Assembly: GCA_020634165.1 (NCBI GenBank)
Contig: JACKCF010000001.1
Span: forward strand, 1,426,001-1,490,000
DNA from: Anaerolineaceae bacterium
GTDB lineage: Bacteria; Chloroflexota; Anaerolineae; Aggregatilineales; Phototrophicaceae
DNA length: 64,000 bases
Direction of reading: 5' to 3'
Shown piece by piece: positions 1 through 8,671 of this stretch; the stretch's first letter is position 1, and each line of letters opens with the position of its first letter. The notes under the pieces were generated by a model, which was given only the letters and a program-made list of their open reading frames with translations, was not told the origin of the DNA and made no database searches. Both the position numbers and the translations under genes were made by a program.

Positions 1-290
1 ATGCCGACCTGCGTAAGTGTGACCTCAGTAAATGTGATTTCTCCCAGGCAGACCTGCGCGAAGCCCAGCTACGGGAAGCCAACATGACCACCTGTAACTT
101 CGCCGGAACCAACATGGTCCATGCTCAGATACAAGGCGCTGATCTGCGCGGGGCCAATATCGCCAATTTCGATGTGCGCCACCTCGATCTGACGGATGTC
201 AAGCTCTATGACGTGCAGGCCCAGGACATTGCTAAGAGTCTGGGTGCTAAACTTTTTGAACGTCCTATGCTCCCGCTACAGGATTTGTGA
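1..290 (+). CDS. Pentapeptide-repeat protein, C-terminal fragment
   Basis: The frame is open from the left edge (first whole codon at 3) to a TGA at 288-290, so the gene starts outside the window. The visible 95 residues contain pentapeptide units of the A(D/N)LxX type, such as ADLRK, ADLRE, ANMTT, ADLRG and ANIAN, which fold as a right-handed quadrilateral beta-helix. The last 25 residues leave the repeat pattern. Such proteins have many roles (DNA mimicry, scaffolding, unknown), and nothing here points to one. The in-frame ATG at 84 lies inside the repeats and is unlikely to be the true start. Confidence 0.8.
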   Translation, partial: ADLRKCDLSKCDFSQADLREAQLREANMTTCNFAGTNMVHAQIQGADLRGANIANFDVRHLDLTDVKLYDVQAQDIAKSLGAKLFERPMLPLQDL

Positions 291-335
291 TATAACCTTA
301 GCATTCATTACAGATCAGCAGGCTTGGAAGTATAC

Positions 336-1286
336 ATGTTGGAATTGGGTGGCGTCCTTATAGGGCTGGTATTGTTGTTTTTTGGTGGGAATTGGCTGGT
401 AGAAGGCGCATCAAGATTAGCCAGATCGCTGGGTATTTCGCCGCTGGTGGTTGGCCTGACGGTCGTGGCATTGGGCACATCAGCACCGGAATTGCTGGTA
501 AGCCTGAGCGCAGCCCTGAGTGGGTCGTCTGACATTGCTGTTGGTAACGTCGTCGGCTCTAATATTGCCAATATTGGCCTGATCCTGGGCATCAGCGGCC
601 TGATCTATCCCATTAGTGTCCATGTTGATCTGCTCAAACGAGAAATTCCGATCATGCTGGTGGCATCGGTCGTTGCGGTTATTATGTTCCAGGATGGCCA
701 GATTGGGCGGCTTGATGGCATCATTCTTGTAGCTGGCCTGATTGCTTTCATCAGCTTCATGGTGGTGTCGGCCCTGCGGGATCGCCGTATTCAACCGGAT
801 CCGGTCGAAGAACAGCGCTTGCATCCTGTCAATGTCAATCGAACAACTGAAATGCTCCGCTTCGCACTGGGTCTGATTGTGCTGGCTGTTGGCGCTCAGA
901 TTACAGTTGGCAATGCCACGCAGCTCGCGCGCAGCCTCGGCGTGAGTGAACTGGTCATCGGCATCACTCTGATTTCTATTGGTACCTCCCTGCCAGAGCT
1001 TGTCACGTCGATAATCGCGGCACTTAGCAAAAACAGCGACATCGCCATTGGCAATGTGGTTGGCTCCAATATTTTCAACCTGTTGGCGATCCTCGGCATC
1101 ACGGCGGTTGTTCGCCCGATAAATGTAAGCCCCCAGATAGCCGGTGGGGAAGCCCTGATGATGCTTGGCTTTAGTTTTTTGCTGCTGCCCTTTGTCATTA
1201 ATCGCGTATTGGGGCGACGGGAATCAATGATTTTCCTTGCAGCATATGTTGTATTTACCATCTACGCGGTGACAATCGCTGGCTGA
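336..1286 (+). CDS. Calcium/sodium antiporter (CaCA family, YrbG-like)
   Basis: This 316-residue inner-membrane protein is predicted to exchange Ca2+ (or another cation) for Na+ or H+. It has about ten hydrophobic segments in two homologous halves. Each half carries the alpha-repeat signature: GTSAPE near residue 47 followed by GNVVGSNIANIG, then GTSLPE followed by GNVVGSNIFNLL in the second half. These Glu and Asn residues form the ion site in the family. I chose the ATG at 336 because GGAAG sits five bases upstream; a TTG at 324 would add four residues but has no ribosome site. The length is normal for bacterial CaCA proteins. It converges on queG with a four-base gap. Confidence 0.92.
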   Translation: MLELGGVLIGLVLLFFGGNWLVEGASRLARSLGISPLVVGLTVVALGTSAPELLVSLSAALSGSSDIAVGNVVGSNIANIGLILGISGLIYPISVHVDLLKREIPIMLVASVVAVIMFQDGQIGRLDGIILVAGLIAFISFMVVSALRDRRIQPDPVEEQRLHPVNVNRTTEMLRFALGLIVLAVGAQITVGNATQLARSLGVSELVIGITLISIGTSLPELVTSIIAALSKNSDIAIGNVVGSNIFNLLAILGITAVVRPINVSPQIAGGEALMMLGFSFLLLPFVINRVLGRRESMIFLAAYVVFTIYAVTIAG

Positions 1287-1290
1287 GTTG

Positions 1291-2427
1291 TCAGTGGTCC
1301 TCCAGCAAAGCGCTAATTTCATCTCGCACCTCGCTGTCGCTTTCATGCGCCAGATGGTCACGCAGGGTGGCGCTAGCGGCATTTTCATCCAATTGATGCA
1401 GCGCCCAGGCTGCATGCCCCCGAACGAGGGGGGCATCATCTTTTAGCAGATTGCGTAGGTAGGGCACAAAACGGTCGTCGCCGCTGTTTCCGGCTGCGAT
1501 GCAGGCATTACGCACCAGTCGCCCGCGCTTAATCCGTAGAATTGGCGAGCCAATATACCGTGCTCGGAAGTCGGCCTCGGTCAGCGTCAGCAAAGCGGTG
1601 AGTTCTGGCGCGATAGTATGCAGTTCAGTTGGTGGTGCCTGCTTGAATTTAGGACTAAAGCGCTGGAATGGGCATACATCCTGGCAGATATCGCAGCCAT
1701 AAACCCAATTGCCAAAGTTGGCGCGTAATTCTCGCTCGATCCAACCTTTGTTCTCAATCGTGTGATAGCTGATGCAGCGTCGGGCATCCAGCACCTGCGG
1801 CTGTGGGAAGGCGTCCGTTGGGCAGGCATTCAGGCAGCGCGTACAGGTACCACACATGCTTTGCCGATGCGGAGTATCATATTCATCGACTTCCAGCGTG
1901 GTGATGATCTCTCCCAGGAAGAAGTTGCTGCCGCGCTGAGGATGGATCAGCATCGTATTCTTGCCGATGAAACCCATTCCGGCTTGCTGCCCATGACTGC
2001 GTTCGAGGATGGCGCCGGTATCGACATAGACGCGCTGGTTAAGCTGCTGGCTAGCCTCGCTTTGCAACCACTCTGCGAAGATTTCGAGTTGTGGCTGCAT
2101 GACATCATGATAATCTACCCCCCAGGCATACATGGCGATGCGCCCGCGCGTCGGGTCGCTGAGGATACTCTCAGGGACGATGTCTTGCCCATAATCCAGG
2201 CCGACCATAATCAGGGTTCGCGCCTCTGGTACCATCACGGTCAGGTCTTCTCGCCGGATGACGCGGTCGGGTCGTGCCAGGTAGCCCATGTTGCCCTGCA
2301 TCCCCTGGGCAATCCACTGCTTGTAAGCAGCTAATGTCGGCGACGGCAATGCTCGCGTGATGCCCACCAGGTTAAATCCCAGGTCGAGCGCCCTGATTTT
2401 GATATTTTCCGCGGAGAGCATGGCCAT
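1291..2427 (-). CDS. queG: Epoxyqueuosine reductase QueG
   Basis: QueG reduces epoxyqueuosine to queuosine in tRNA, the last step of queuosine synthesis, using cobalamin and two 4Fe-4S clusters in the cytoplasm. The 378-residue product shows the active-site stretch VDTGAILER (Asp136), then cluster cysteines C192, C195, C198 and C202, and the second set C218, C245, C248 and C252 in GCDICQDVC. A C-terminal HEAT-like stretch (about 305-370) binds tRNA in this family. An ATG six bases downstream is an alternative start. tgt, which acts earlier in the same pathway, is at 15507-16619 in this window, but the two are not in one operon. Confidence 0.95.
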   Translation of the reverse strand: MAMLSAENIKIRALDLGFNLVGITRALPSPTLAAYKQWIAQGMQGNMGYLARPDRVIRREDLTVMVPEARTLIMVGLDYGQDIVPESILSDPTRGRIAMYAWGVDYHDVMQPQLEIFAEWLQSEASQQLNQRVYVDTGAILERSHGQQAGMGFIGKNTMLIHPQRGSNFFLGEIITTLEVDEYDTPHRQSMCGTCTRCLNACPTDAFPQPQVLDARRCISYHTIENKGWIERELRANFGNWVYGCDICQDVCPFQRFSPKFKQAPPTELHTIAPELTALLTLTEADFRARYIGSPILRIKRGRLVRNACIAAGNSGDDRFVPYLRNLLKDDAPLVRGHAAWALHQLDENAASATLRDHLAHESDSEVRDEISALLEDH

Positions 2428-2506
2428 AAGAAGGACTCTTGTTGCTTTGGCGTTACAGCATCGTTAGCAAAAACGCTTGTTAATCGATGCACTGAACGTG
2501 TCGCTA

Positions 2507-2512
2507 TATAAT
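2507..2512 (+). promoter_or_regulatory. Candidate -10 box for the DUF2785 gene
   Basis: A perfect TATAAT lies about 50 bases upstream of the ATG at 2565. The hexamer 17 bases further upstream (TCGATG) is a poor -35, so the promoter may be weak or activator-dependent. Confidence 0.4.
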
Positions 2513-2564
2513 CGGCTAAAGGTAGTGAAATCGATCACTGCCGGACTGAACAGGAGTATCTGGC

Positions 2565-3404
2565 ATGGATGTCGCGTTCTGGCAGCAAATCGTCGATTCA
2601 TATTATCAGATTCCAGAAGACTGCAATTTGATTGATCTGACATCCGATCTGATGCAGCACCTGGGTGCCAGCGATCCTCAATTACGCGACAAATATGCCT
2701 ATAACATCCTCTCGCGCTGGATCACCCTCTACGATTATCACACACCTGATGAACTGCGCCAGATGATCGACTGGCTGCTGCCGCGCCTGCAAACCAACAT
2801 CGGCAGCATCAACGACGACAGCGTGTTTGAGCGGTCTTATGCCGCCCTGATTCTCTCCCTGATCGCTTACCGTGATACACGCTCATCTTTCCTGGAAATG
2901 GAAGAGATGCACGAACTCATGCGTATCGGCTGCGAATATCTGCTCTATGAAGCGGACAGCCGTGCTTACATCCCTGAAAAAGGCTGGGCCAACGCCTACA
3001 ACCATGCCGCCGATTTTCTGCGTTTCCTGGTTTATAGTCCGCTGCTGGCTCCCAATGAACAGATGACCGTTTTGCATACCGTCGCCAAAAAGGTGATGAT
3101 GCCTGCGGACACCGTCTATATTCACGATGAGGATGATCGTTTTGCGCGTATTGTGATCGCTGTGTTGCGCCGTAGTGAAGTGCTGATGGCCGATCTTGTC
3201 GCATGGCAGCGGCACTTTACCAACTGGCGTCAGGAAAACCCCAAGCCGGAAGAGTATCAGCTAACCTACCATGCCACTCACCAGAATATAAAGATGTTCC
3301 TGCGGGCGCTGCTGGCCCAGGTAGAACTCATGGAATATCTGCCACATGTCGCCCATGAGTTTTTGCCAGCCCTGATAGAGACGGTACGACCTTTTACGCT
3401 CTAA
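2565..3404 (+). CDS. DUF2785 family protein
   Basis: This 279-residue soluble, helix-rich protein has no signal peptide. It matches my recollection of the DUF2785 pattern: an acidic helical N-terminus, DSVFERSYAALILSLIAYRD in the middle, then a YLLYEADSRAYIPEKGWANAYNHAADFL block with conserved Gly-Trp and His-Ala-Ala-Asp. The biochemical function of the family is unknown to me. AGGAG about nine bases upstream supports the ATG at 2565. Its stop codon overlaps that of the convergent glycosyltransferase gene by four bases (CTAA at 3401-3404). Confidence 0.75.
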   Translation: MDVAFWQQIVDSYYQIPEDCNLIDLTSDLMQHLGASDPQLRDKYAYNILSRWITLYDYHTPDELRQMIDWLLPRLQTNIGSINDDSVFERSYAALILSLIAYRDTRSSFLEMEEMHELMRIGCEYLLYEADSRAYIPEKGWANAYNHAADFLRFLVYSPLLAPNEQMTVLHTVAKKVMMPADTVYIHDEDDRFARIVIAVLRRSEVLMADLVAWQRHFTNWRQENPKPEEYQLTYHATHQNIKMFLRALLAQVELMEYLPHVAHEFLPALIETVRPFTL

Positions 3405-4642
3405 TTCGCCATCGTCTTGAGGATCAACTCCGCCGCTTTGTCAGGACCGCCCAGGCTGGCCATCTGCTGTGCGAATCGTGTGCAGTTCTCCGTGACCCAG
3501 TCGGCTTCGGCCAGCGCCTTCGTTCCTTCAAGTAACTGTCCCTGACGCACATCATGTGCCGTCAGGTTCAGGCCAAGTTTGGCCTGTGCTACGCGCCGCC
3601 CCTGAATACGCTGATCGGCAGCATGCGGCACCACAATCTGGGGGACGCCATGCACAATCGCGTGATGTGTCGTGCCCATACCCCCGTGATGAATCATCAA
3701 TCGGCTGCGTGGCAGCACATGTTCAAACGGTGCCCAGTTGACCAGCCTCGTGCCGCCAGGAAGGGCACGCTTCAGTTCAGCTTTTTTCTCTGGCTCAATC
3801 GGATGCCAGCCAATTGCCAGTATCGGCAGCAGACCCGCGCGCGCAGCCGCCTGTGCCGCCCAACTGAAAAAGCCCAAATCACCACTGAAGATCGTACCCA
3901 GGGTAATCATCGCCAATGGTTGCTCATCGGGAATGTCCCTTAGCCAATCCGGCGGCGATGTTTTTGGGTGTGGTGCGGTGCCACCGACGTGCTTCGTCTG
4001 GAGCAGCATATGGGCAGCTTCGCCCATGTACCACTGTGCCGTAAAGTAGGTGATATGCAGCAGCGGGCTGATGATCGAGGGTGCTGTCCCCTTATTGAAG
4101 TTCACACCTTCCAGCCCGAACTTGCCGAATAGTCCATACAGCCGCTTCTGGCTGTCCGTGCTGAGGTTGCGCTGCACTGGGAACAGTGCATTTTCATCCA
4201 GGCTGGCTTGGGCTGGCCAGCCTGCCACAATCAGCGGCACATTGAGCTTTTCTGCTGCCAGGGCCGCCGCACTCAAAAACGGGTCGATGACCATCGCATC
4301 CGGCTTGCCGATGTCCTCAGCCAGTTGCAGCAGGCACTCGACACCCTTCGCGACCAGGTCTTCACTCAGCCACGTATCCAGGGCGCGGGTATAGCGCAGC
4401 ATGACCGCTTCTTGTGGCGAAATCTGTGATAGGTCCGGCGCTGGCGGTGGTGGCCACAGCCAGCCCGTATGTTCAATGGCTGCGAATGCCAGCCCATTTG
4501 CGGCGATAGCATCGGCCAGTGCGGCCTCGCTCACCCAGGTGATGTTGTGCCCCAATGCTTGGAGCGCTTGAGCCGTTTTTAAGAAGCCGCCCCAATCTGT
4601 ATGGCTGTACAGCGGCGCGGAAACAAACCAGAAATTTGCCAT
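3401..4642 (-). CDS. Glycosyltransferase of the GT1/UGT type (MGT-like)
   Basis: The 413-residue protein has the two-domain GT-B layout of macrolide or sterol glucosyltransferases. The N-terminal half holds the acceptor site. The C-terminal half has the donor nucleotide-sugar motif HHGGMGTTHHAIVHGVPQIV followed by the D-Q pair (ADQ) that contacts the sugar. The acceptor cannot be read from sequence; a lipid, carotenoid or small hydrophobic compound is plausible. It starts 15 bases after the upstream TPR gene on the same strand and was probably transcribed with it. The gene ends in a four-base antisense stop overlap with its convergent neighbour. Confidence 0.85.
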   Translation of the reverse strand: MANFWFVSAPLYSHTDWGGFLKTAQALQALGHNITWVSEAALADAIAANGLAFAAIEHTGWLWPPPPAPDLSQISPQEAVMLRYTRALDTWLSEDLVAKGVECLLQLAEDIGKPDAMVIDPFLSAAALAAEKLNVPLIVAGWPAQASLDENALFPVQRNLSTDSQKRLYGLFGKFGLEGVNFNKGTAPSIISPLLHITYFTAQWYMGEAAHMLLQTKHVGGTAPHPKTSPPDWLRDIPDEQPLAMITLGTIFSGDLGFFSWAAQAAARAGLLPILAIGWHPIEPEKKAELKRALPGGTRLVNWAPFEHVLPRSRLMIHHGGMGTTHHAIVHGVPQIVVPHAADQRIQGRRVAQAKLGLNLTAHDVRQGQLLEGTKALAEADWVTENCTRFAQQMASLGGPDKAAELILKTMAN

Positions 4643-4657
4643 AATATCGTCCGAAAA

Positions 4658-6796
4658 TCAGGTGTTGTCAGTGAGCCAATCTGCATCTGGTAATGGGATG
4701 CTGTGACGCTCGGCCAGTTGCGCTGCCTGCTCCCAATCAGCCTGTGCCGCTTCCTGATCGCCTTCAATGGCGTGCGCATGACTGCGGGCGCGGTAAGCAA
4801 ATGCTTGCTGTGTGGGCGATTGTGCCTGTTGGGCGAACCGGAGCACATGTCCCAGGTTTTCAATGGCGCTGCCAGCTTTGCCGCGTTCAGTCATGATTTG
4901 CGATTGCAGCAGCATCACGCGGATGAGTGCGCCCAGGTTGCGGTACTCACGGGCATTTTTGAGTGCGGCTTGCAGCAGTGGTCGCGCATCATCATAGCGG
5001 CCCAGTTCGACCAGCGCCCATGCCCGATCTGTCTCGAAATCCGGTTCAGCATTTTGTTTTTCTGCCTGGTAAGCGATCTCAAACTGAGCGAGTGCTGTTG
5101 ACCAGTTCCCAAGCGTGGCTTCGAGTTGGCCCTGTGCCGCCGCTACCTGGGATTCCGTCGCATCGCCCTTCGCTTTTTCGATATGCTCCCGTGCCAGATC
5201 AGGGCGTTTTGTTTTTGCCAGCATGATCGCGTAATCAAGATGCGTTTGTGCCGCCAGGTTGCTTGGTTTGTCATCACCCGTAACCAGATTGAGTGCTTCA
5301 TCGAAAAAGGCGTCCGCAGATGCGGTATCTCCCTGGGTGCCGTAGAGCGTTCCGGCCAGCCGCAGCGCCCGCTGACGAACGGCCACATCCTGGATAGACG
5401 ACAGCAGTAGCAGTGCGTCATCCACAAAGCGCAGTGCATCCCCAGGCCGACCGGTTGCGGTGTACTCATCGGCAATCTGCGTCAATATCTGTACCGAAAG
5501 CGCCTTGTCACCAGCTTTTTTGGCGATCTGTTGCGCTTGCTTAAGTGCATCAATAGCCGGATCAGTTTGGAATTGCTGTAAATTAGCCTCAGCTATCAAC
5601 CGATGAATCGCGATGGCTTCGCTATCTGTACCATTATTCTGGCTGTGAACCTTGATCGCGTCGATGAGTGTCTGGATAGCCTTGTCATACAACTCATCAT
5701 CCATTTCGGCTTCTGCCTGCCGGATGAGCTTGATGACTGGATTTTCATCCTCGGCCTCGCTCACAGGTAGCGAAGCTGTAGGCATGATGATCGGCGTGGG
5801 CGGCTGAACCGTCGGATCGTCAATCGACTGTTTTGCTTGCGCCAGTTGTCGCTCCGCCTGGGCAATGCGCGCCGTGTTCGCCAGGGAATGGGCATGTGTC
5901 AGCGCCAGTTCAGCCGCATCACGCGCATCTGCGGCTTCTCCGAGTTGCAACGCTGCTTGACTGTACTCCAGCAGCGCATCGACATAAGCCGTTGAAGGAG
6001 CTGGTTCGTACTTAAACAACCCGAACGCAATCTTGTAGAACTGGTAAGTGGTCGTGTAATCACCGATGGTAAACGCATATTTGGCCAGTCGCATGGCGGT
6101 TAAGCGGCGATAAGGAATGTGCTTTTCTTCGCTTGCCTGCTTGTAGGCCGCGTGTAGCAGCGTCATGACTTCGCTTGTATCTTCCAATGCGATCAGCGCG
6201 TCCGCCAGCCGTATCTGGAAATACGGCAGCAGCTCTGTATCGCCGCTGTCGTACAGCAGCTTGATGGCATCGCGTAGTAATTTCACAGCATAGCCGCTGT
6301 TGTTCTCCGTCAGGTAAATATCCGCCAGGTGCCCCTGCGCCCGCCCCTGAGCGCCATCAGAGTGAATCGTCTCGGCGTGGCGGCGACCCTGCTCATAAAG
6401 GTTACGGGCCTCCTCGTAGGCACCGCGCCCCTGGGCCAGCAATCCCCTGGAAATCAGGGCATAGGCCAGCGGCGCCCGATGCTGTGTGCGCTGGGCTTTG
6501 CTCTGGACCTCACTCAGCACTTTTTCGGCGTCATCAAAGCGGCCCTGCGCCATCAGCACATCCGCCTGATGCAGCAAGACTTCGGCCTCGCCAGTGGCGT
6601 CCATCTGTGCTTTGGCGATGCTAAGGGCATTTTCAAAGTGGCGCATTGCCACCTCGTAATCTTCACTGTACTGTGCTTGGCGTCCAGCATCCAGCGCGCG
6701 TTCCAGATCACCCTTGGGTTCTTTGGGCGGCGTTGACGGATTGTTGTCATCTGGTACGCCACTTGCCCATTTAATAAAGCGGTCTAGCCAACTCAT
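4658..6796 (-). CDS. Large TPR-repeat protein, function unknown
   Basis: The 712-residue cytoplasmic protein is almost entirely helical tetratricopeptide repeats, in two blocks (about 35-330 and 360-700) joined by a proline-rich linker near 340-355. Typical TPR signs include A-x3-A at helix crossings and repeated Y-x2-A-x3-Y/F-x-A patterns. No enzymatic domain is visible, so a protein-protein scaffold role is the most that can be said. I start it at 6796 (MSWLDRF) because a TCGTCA-17-TACAAT promoter at 6850-6878 would lie inside the longer frame that begins at 6883. It is the first gene of a probable two-gene operon with the GT1 enzyme. Confidence 0.8.
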   Translation of the reverse strand: MSWLDRFIKWASGVPDDNNPSTPPKEPKGDLERALDAGRQAQYSEDYEVAMRHFENALSIAKAQMDATGEAEVLLHQADVLMAQGRFDDAEKVLSEVQSKAQRTQHRAPLAYALISRGLLAQGRGAYEEARNLYEQGRRHAETIHSDGAQGRAQGHLADIYLTENNSGYAVKLLRDAIKLLYDSGDTELLPYFQIRLADALIALEDTSEVMTLLHAAYKQASEEKHIPYRRLTAMRLAKYAFTIGDYTTTYQFYKIAFGLFKYEPAPSTAYVDALLEYSQAALQLGEAADARDAAELALTHAHSLANTARIAQAERQLAQAKQSIDDPTVQPPTPIIMPTASLPVSEAEDENPVIKLIRQAEAEMDDELYDKAIQTLIDAIKVHSQNNGTDSEAIAIHRLIAEANLQQFQTDPAIDALKQAQQIAKKAGDKALSVQILTQIADEYTATGRPGDALRFVDDALLLLSSIQDVAVRQRALRLAGTLYGTQGDTASADAFFDEALNLVTGDDKPSNLAAQTHLDYAIMLAKTKRPDLAREHIEKAKGDATESQVAAAQGQLEATLGNWSTALAQFEIAYQAEKQNAEPDFETDRAWALVELGRYDDARPLLQAALKNAREYRNLGALIRVMLLQSQIMTERGKAGSAIENLGHVLRFAQQAQSPTQQAFAYRARSHAHAIEGDQEAAQADWEQAAQLAERHSIPLPDADWLTDNT

Positions 6797-6849
6797 AAAA
6801 GTCTGTTTCCGGTCTGCACTGACGAGTGGGAGTAATGACTTACCCTGCC

Positions 6850-6878
6850 ATTGTAACGGCGAATTGCATCCTTGACGA
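6850..6878 (-). promoter_or_regulatory. Candidate promoter of the TPR/GT1 operon
   Basis: On the minus strand TCGTCA is followed after 17 bases by TACAAT. The predicted start of transcription is about 50 bases upstream of the ATG at 6796. Confidence 0.5.
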
Positions 6879-6910
6879 TACATACCTTGGTTCGTGCTTC
6901 AGGGGTGCGC

Positions 6911-6943
6911 AAAATACAAAAGGCATGCCAGATGGCATGCCTT
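6911..6943 (-). terminator. Intrinsic terminator after gdhA
   Basis: A perfect 10-bp stem, AAGGCATGCC (6920-6929) with GGCATGCCTT (6934-6943), closes on a 4-base loop. On the minus strand it is followed by TTTGTATTTT. Confidence 0.88.
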
Positions 6944-6979
6944 CAGTCAATGGGGGCTGATATTGACCAAATTCACAAA

Positions 6980-8257
6980 CTAGGGATAGAAACCGCGTGT
7001 CTGGATCGCCTCACCAACGCGCTTGATGGCTGTCACCTGGGCAGCAGTACGCATGTCGATGTTGTGCAGTTCTGCATTCGCCTGGACCTGCTCGTAGGCT
7101 CTGCTGAGGATGGTCTGGAGTTTGCCGAGCACTTCTTCCTTGTTCCAGAAGTAAGCTTGCATATCCTGTACCCACTCAAAGTAAGACACGATCACGCCGC
7201 CTGCATTTGCCAGAATATCCGGCACAACCAGAATGCCGCGGTCGTTCAGAATATCATCGGCATCCGGTGTTGTTGGGCCATTCGCGCCTTCAACAATGTA
7301 ACGTGCTTTCACGTCATCAGCGTTATCGCCGTGTAGTTGACCTTCCATTGCTGCCGGAATCAGCACATCGCACTCAACCGCCAGCAGTTCAGCATTGGTG
7401 ATGTTTTCCGCCCGTGGGAAGTCGAGAACCGTACCACGTTCAGCCGCGAATGCGACCACCGCTGGAATATCCAGGCCAGCCGGATTGTAGATGCCGCCAT
7501 CAACATCGCTGACAGCAACCACGCGGTAGCCAAGTTCATGGGCATAAAGCGCGGCATTGGAACCTACATTGCCGAAGCCCTGAACAGCCACATCAATACG
7601 GCTTGGATCATCTTCGCCATGTGTATGCAGGCAGGCTTCCATCGAGATGATGACACCGCGACCCGTCGCTTCGGTACGGCCTTCACTGCCGCCGACGCTC
7701 ATCGGCTTGCCAGTGACAATCGCAGGTACGGAGTAGCCGACGGTCATGCTGTAGGTATCCATGAACCAGGCCATCACCTGCGGATTCGTGCCCATGTCCG
7801 GTGCTGGAATATCCGACATTGGGTTGATGAGCGGCAGCAGTTCAGAAGCATAGCGGCGCGTCAACCGTTCCAGTTCAGGCATACTCAGTGTGCGTGGATC
7901 AACCACAACACCACCTTTGGCGCCACCATAGGGGATATTGACCAGGGCCGATTTCCAGGTCATCCACATCGCCAGCGCGCGGACTTCGTCGAGCGTGACA
8001 GCGGTGCTGTAACGTATGCCACCTTTTGATGGGCCTAGAGCCGTGTTGTGATGCACGCGATAGCCAGTAAACATTTCGATCTCACCACTGTCACGGCGCA
8101 CAGGGAAGTTCACCGTAAATTCGCGGCGAGGGTAACGCATATAATCAATCAGACCATCGTCATAATTGAGGTAACGAACGGCCCGATTATATTGGGCAAT
8201 AGCGGTTTCGTAAGCATTTAAGTGTTCGTGAGTTCTTTCAGGAATAGCGACAACCAT
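6980..8257 (-). CDS. gdhA: Glutamate dehydrogenase (Glu/Leu/Phe/Val family)
   Basis: This enzyme interconverts glutamate with 2-oxoglutarate plus ammonia using NAD(P). The 425-residue product has the glutamate-binding lysines in PSKGGIR (K78) and TWKSAL (K102), the catalytic lysine in YGGAKGGV (K114), the catalytic Asp in PAPDMGTN (D154), and a Rossmann motif VQGFGNVGS in the second half. Coenzyme preference is not clear from sequence. The start is placed at 8257 because AGGAGG lies ten bases upstream; a longer frame from 8323 would cross the promoter. It is monocistronic, with its own terminator, and a palindrome overlaps its candidate -35. Confidence 0.95.
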   Translation of the reverse strand: MVVAIPERTHEHLNAYETAIAQYNRAVRYLNYDDGLIDYMRYPRREFTVNFPVRRDSGEIEMFTGYRVHHNTALGPSKGGIRYSTAVTLDEVRALAMWMTWKSALVNIPYGGAKGGVVVDPRTLSMPELERLTRRYASELLPLINPMSDIPAPDMGTNPQVMAWFMDTYSMTVGYSVPAIVTGKPMSVGGSEGRTEATGRGVIISMEACLHTHGEDDPSRIDVAVQGFGNVGSNAALYAHELGYRVVAVSDVDGGIYNPAGLDIPAVVAFAAERGTVLDFPRAENITNAELLAVECDVLIPAAMEGQLHGDNADDVKARYIVEGANGPTTPDADDILNDRGILVVPDILANAGGVIVSYFEWVQDMQAYFWNKEEVLGKLQTILSRAYEQVQANAELHNIDMRTAAQVTAIKRVGEAIQTRGFYP

Positions 8258-8298
8258 GGTGATGATGCCTCCTAAAGGCACATACTCTAATTTCCCAC

Positions 8299-8325
8299 AG
8301 TATACGTCGGAAGGCGTCAACACAA
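8299..8325 (-). promoter_or_regulatory. Candidate gdhA promoter
   Basis: On the minus strand TTGTGT (8325-8320) is followed after 15 bases by TATACT (8304-8299). The spacer is short and the -35 lies within the palindrome at 8320-8339, which would suit regulation by a repressor. Confidence 0.45.
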
Positions 8326-8339
8326 TATATGGATTGTGT
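8320..8339. promoter_or_regulatory. Operator-like palindrome upstream of gdhA
   Basis: ACACAAT and ATTGTGT form perfect 7-base inverted arms separated by six bases (ATATGG). The site overlaps the candidate -35 box of gdhA, so a dimeric regulator bound here could block transcription. The identity of the regulator is unknown. Confidence 0.5.
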
Positions 8340-8640
8340 AAAAAGTCTATAAATCAGCATGGTTTAATTGTAAAAAGTGCACAAGTATTATTTTCTGGAT
8401 GAATGCGCAGCTTGTCATGCTTTTTCCTTCCAATAGGTAGCAAAATACCGGATTTTGGCTGCGATAACGCGCATCAAAACCCGCTTTTGGGGTGCATTTT
8501 GCGGACTTTGTGAAACGCTTTACAAGTCAGTAGACATGTGTAAGGGAACTTGCAACAAAATTCCGTGAAAATTACACAAATGCGCATTTCTGGGTCATGA
8601 GGGGTCAAAGAGGTTACAACTCATGTGAGCCTTATTTTGT
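8340..8640. other. Non-coding stretch between uvrA and gdhA
   Basis: No gene with a believable start or family signature lies here on either strand. The stretch is AT-rich and contains a 12-base palindrome AAATGCGCATTT at 8578-8589. It probably serves as the upstream control region of gdhA; no RNA gene was recognised. Confidence 0.5.
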
Positions 8641-8667
8641 AATAAAAAAGGGCCTCATAAGGCCCTT
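8641..8667 (-). terminator. Intrinsic terminator after uvrA
   Basis: AAGGGCC (8648-8654) pairs with GGCCCTT (8661-8667) across a 6-base loop, and the minus strand continues with TTTTTTATT. It lies directly behind the uvrA stop codon. Confidence 0.85.
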
Positions 8668-8671
8668 CACA

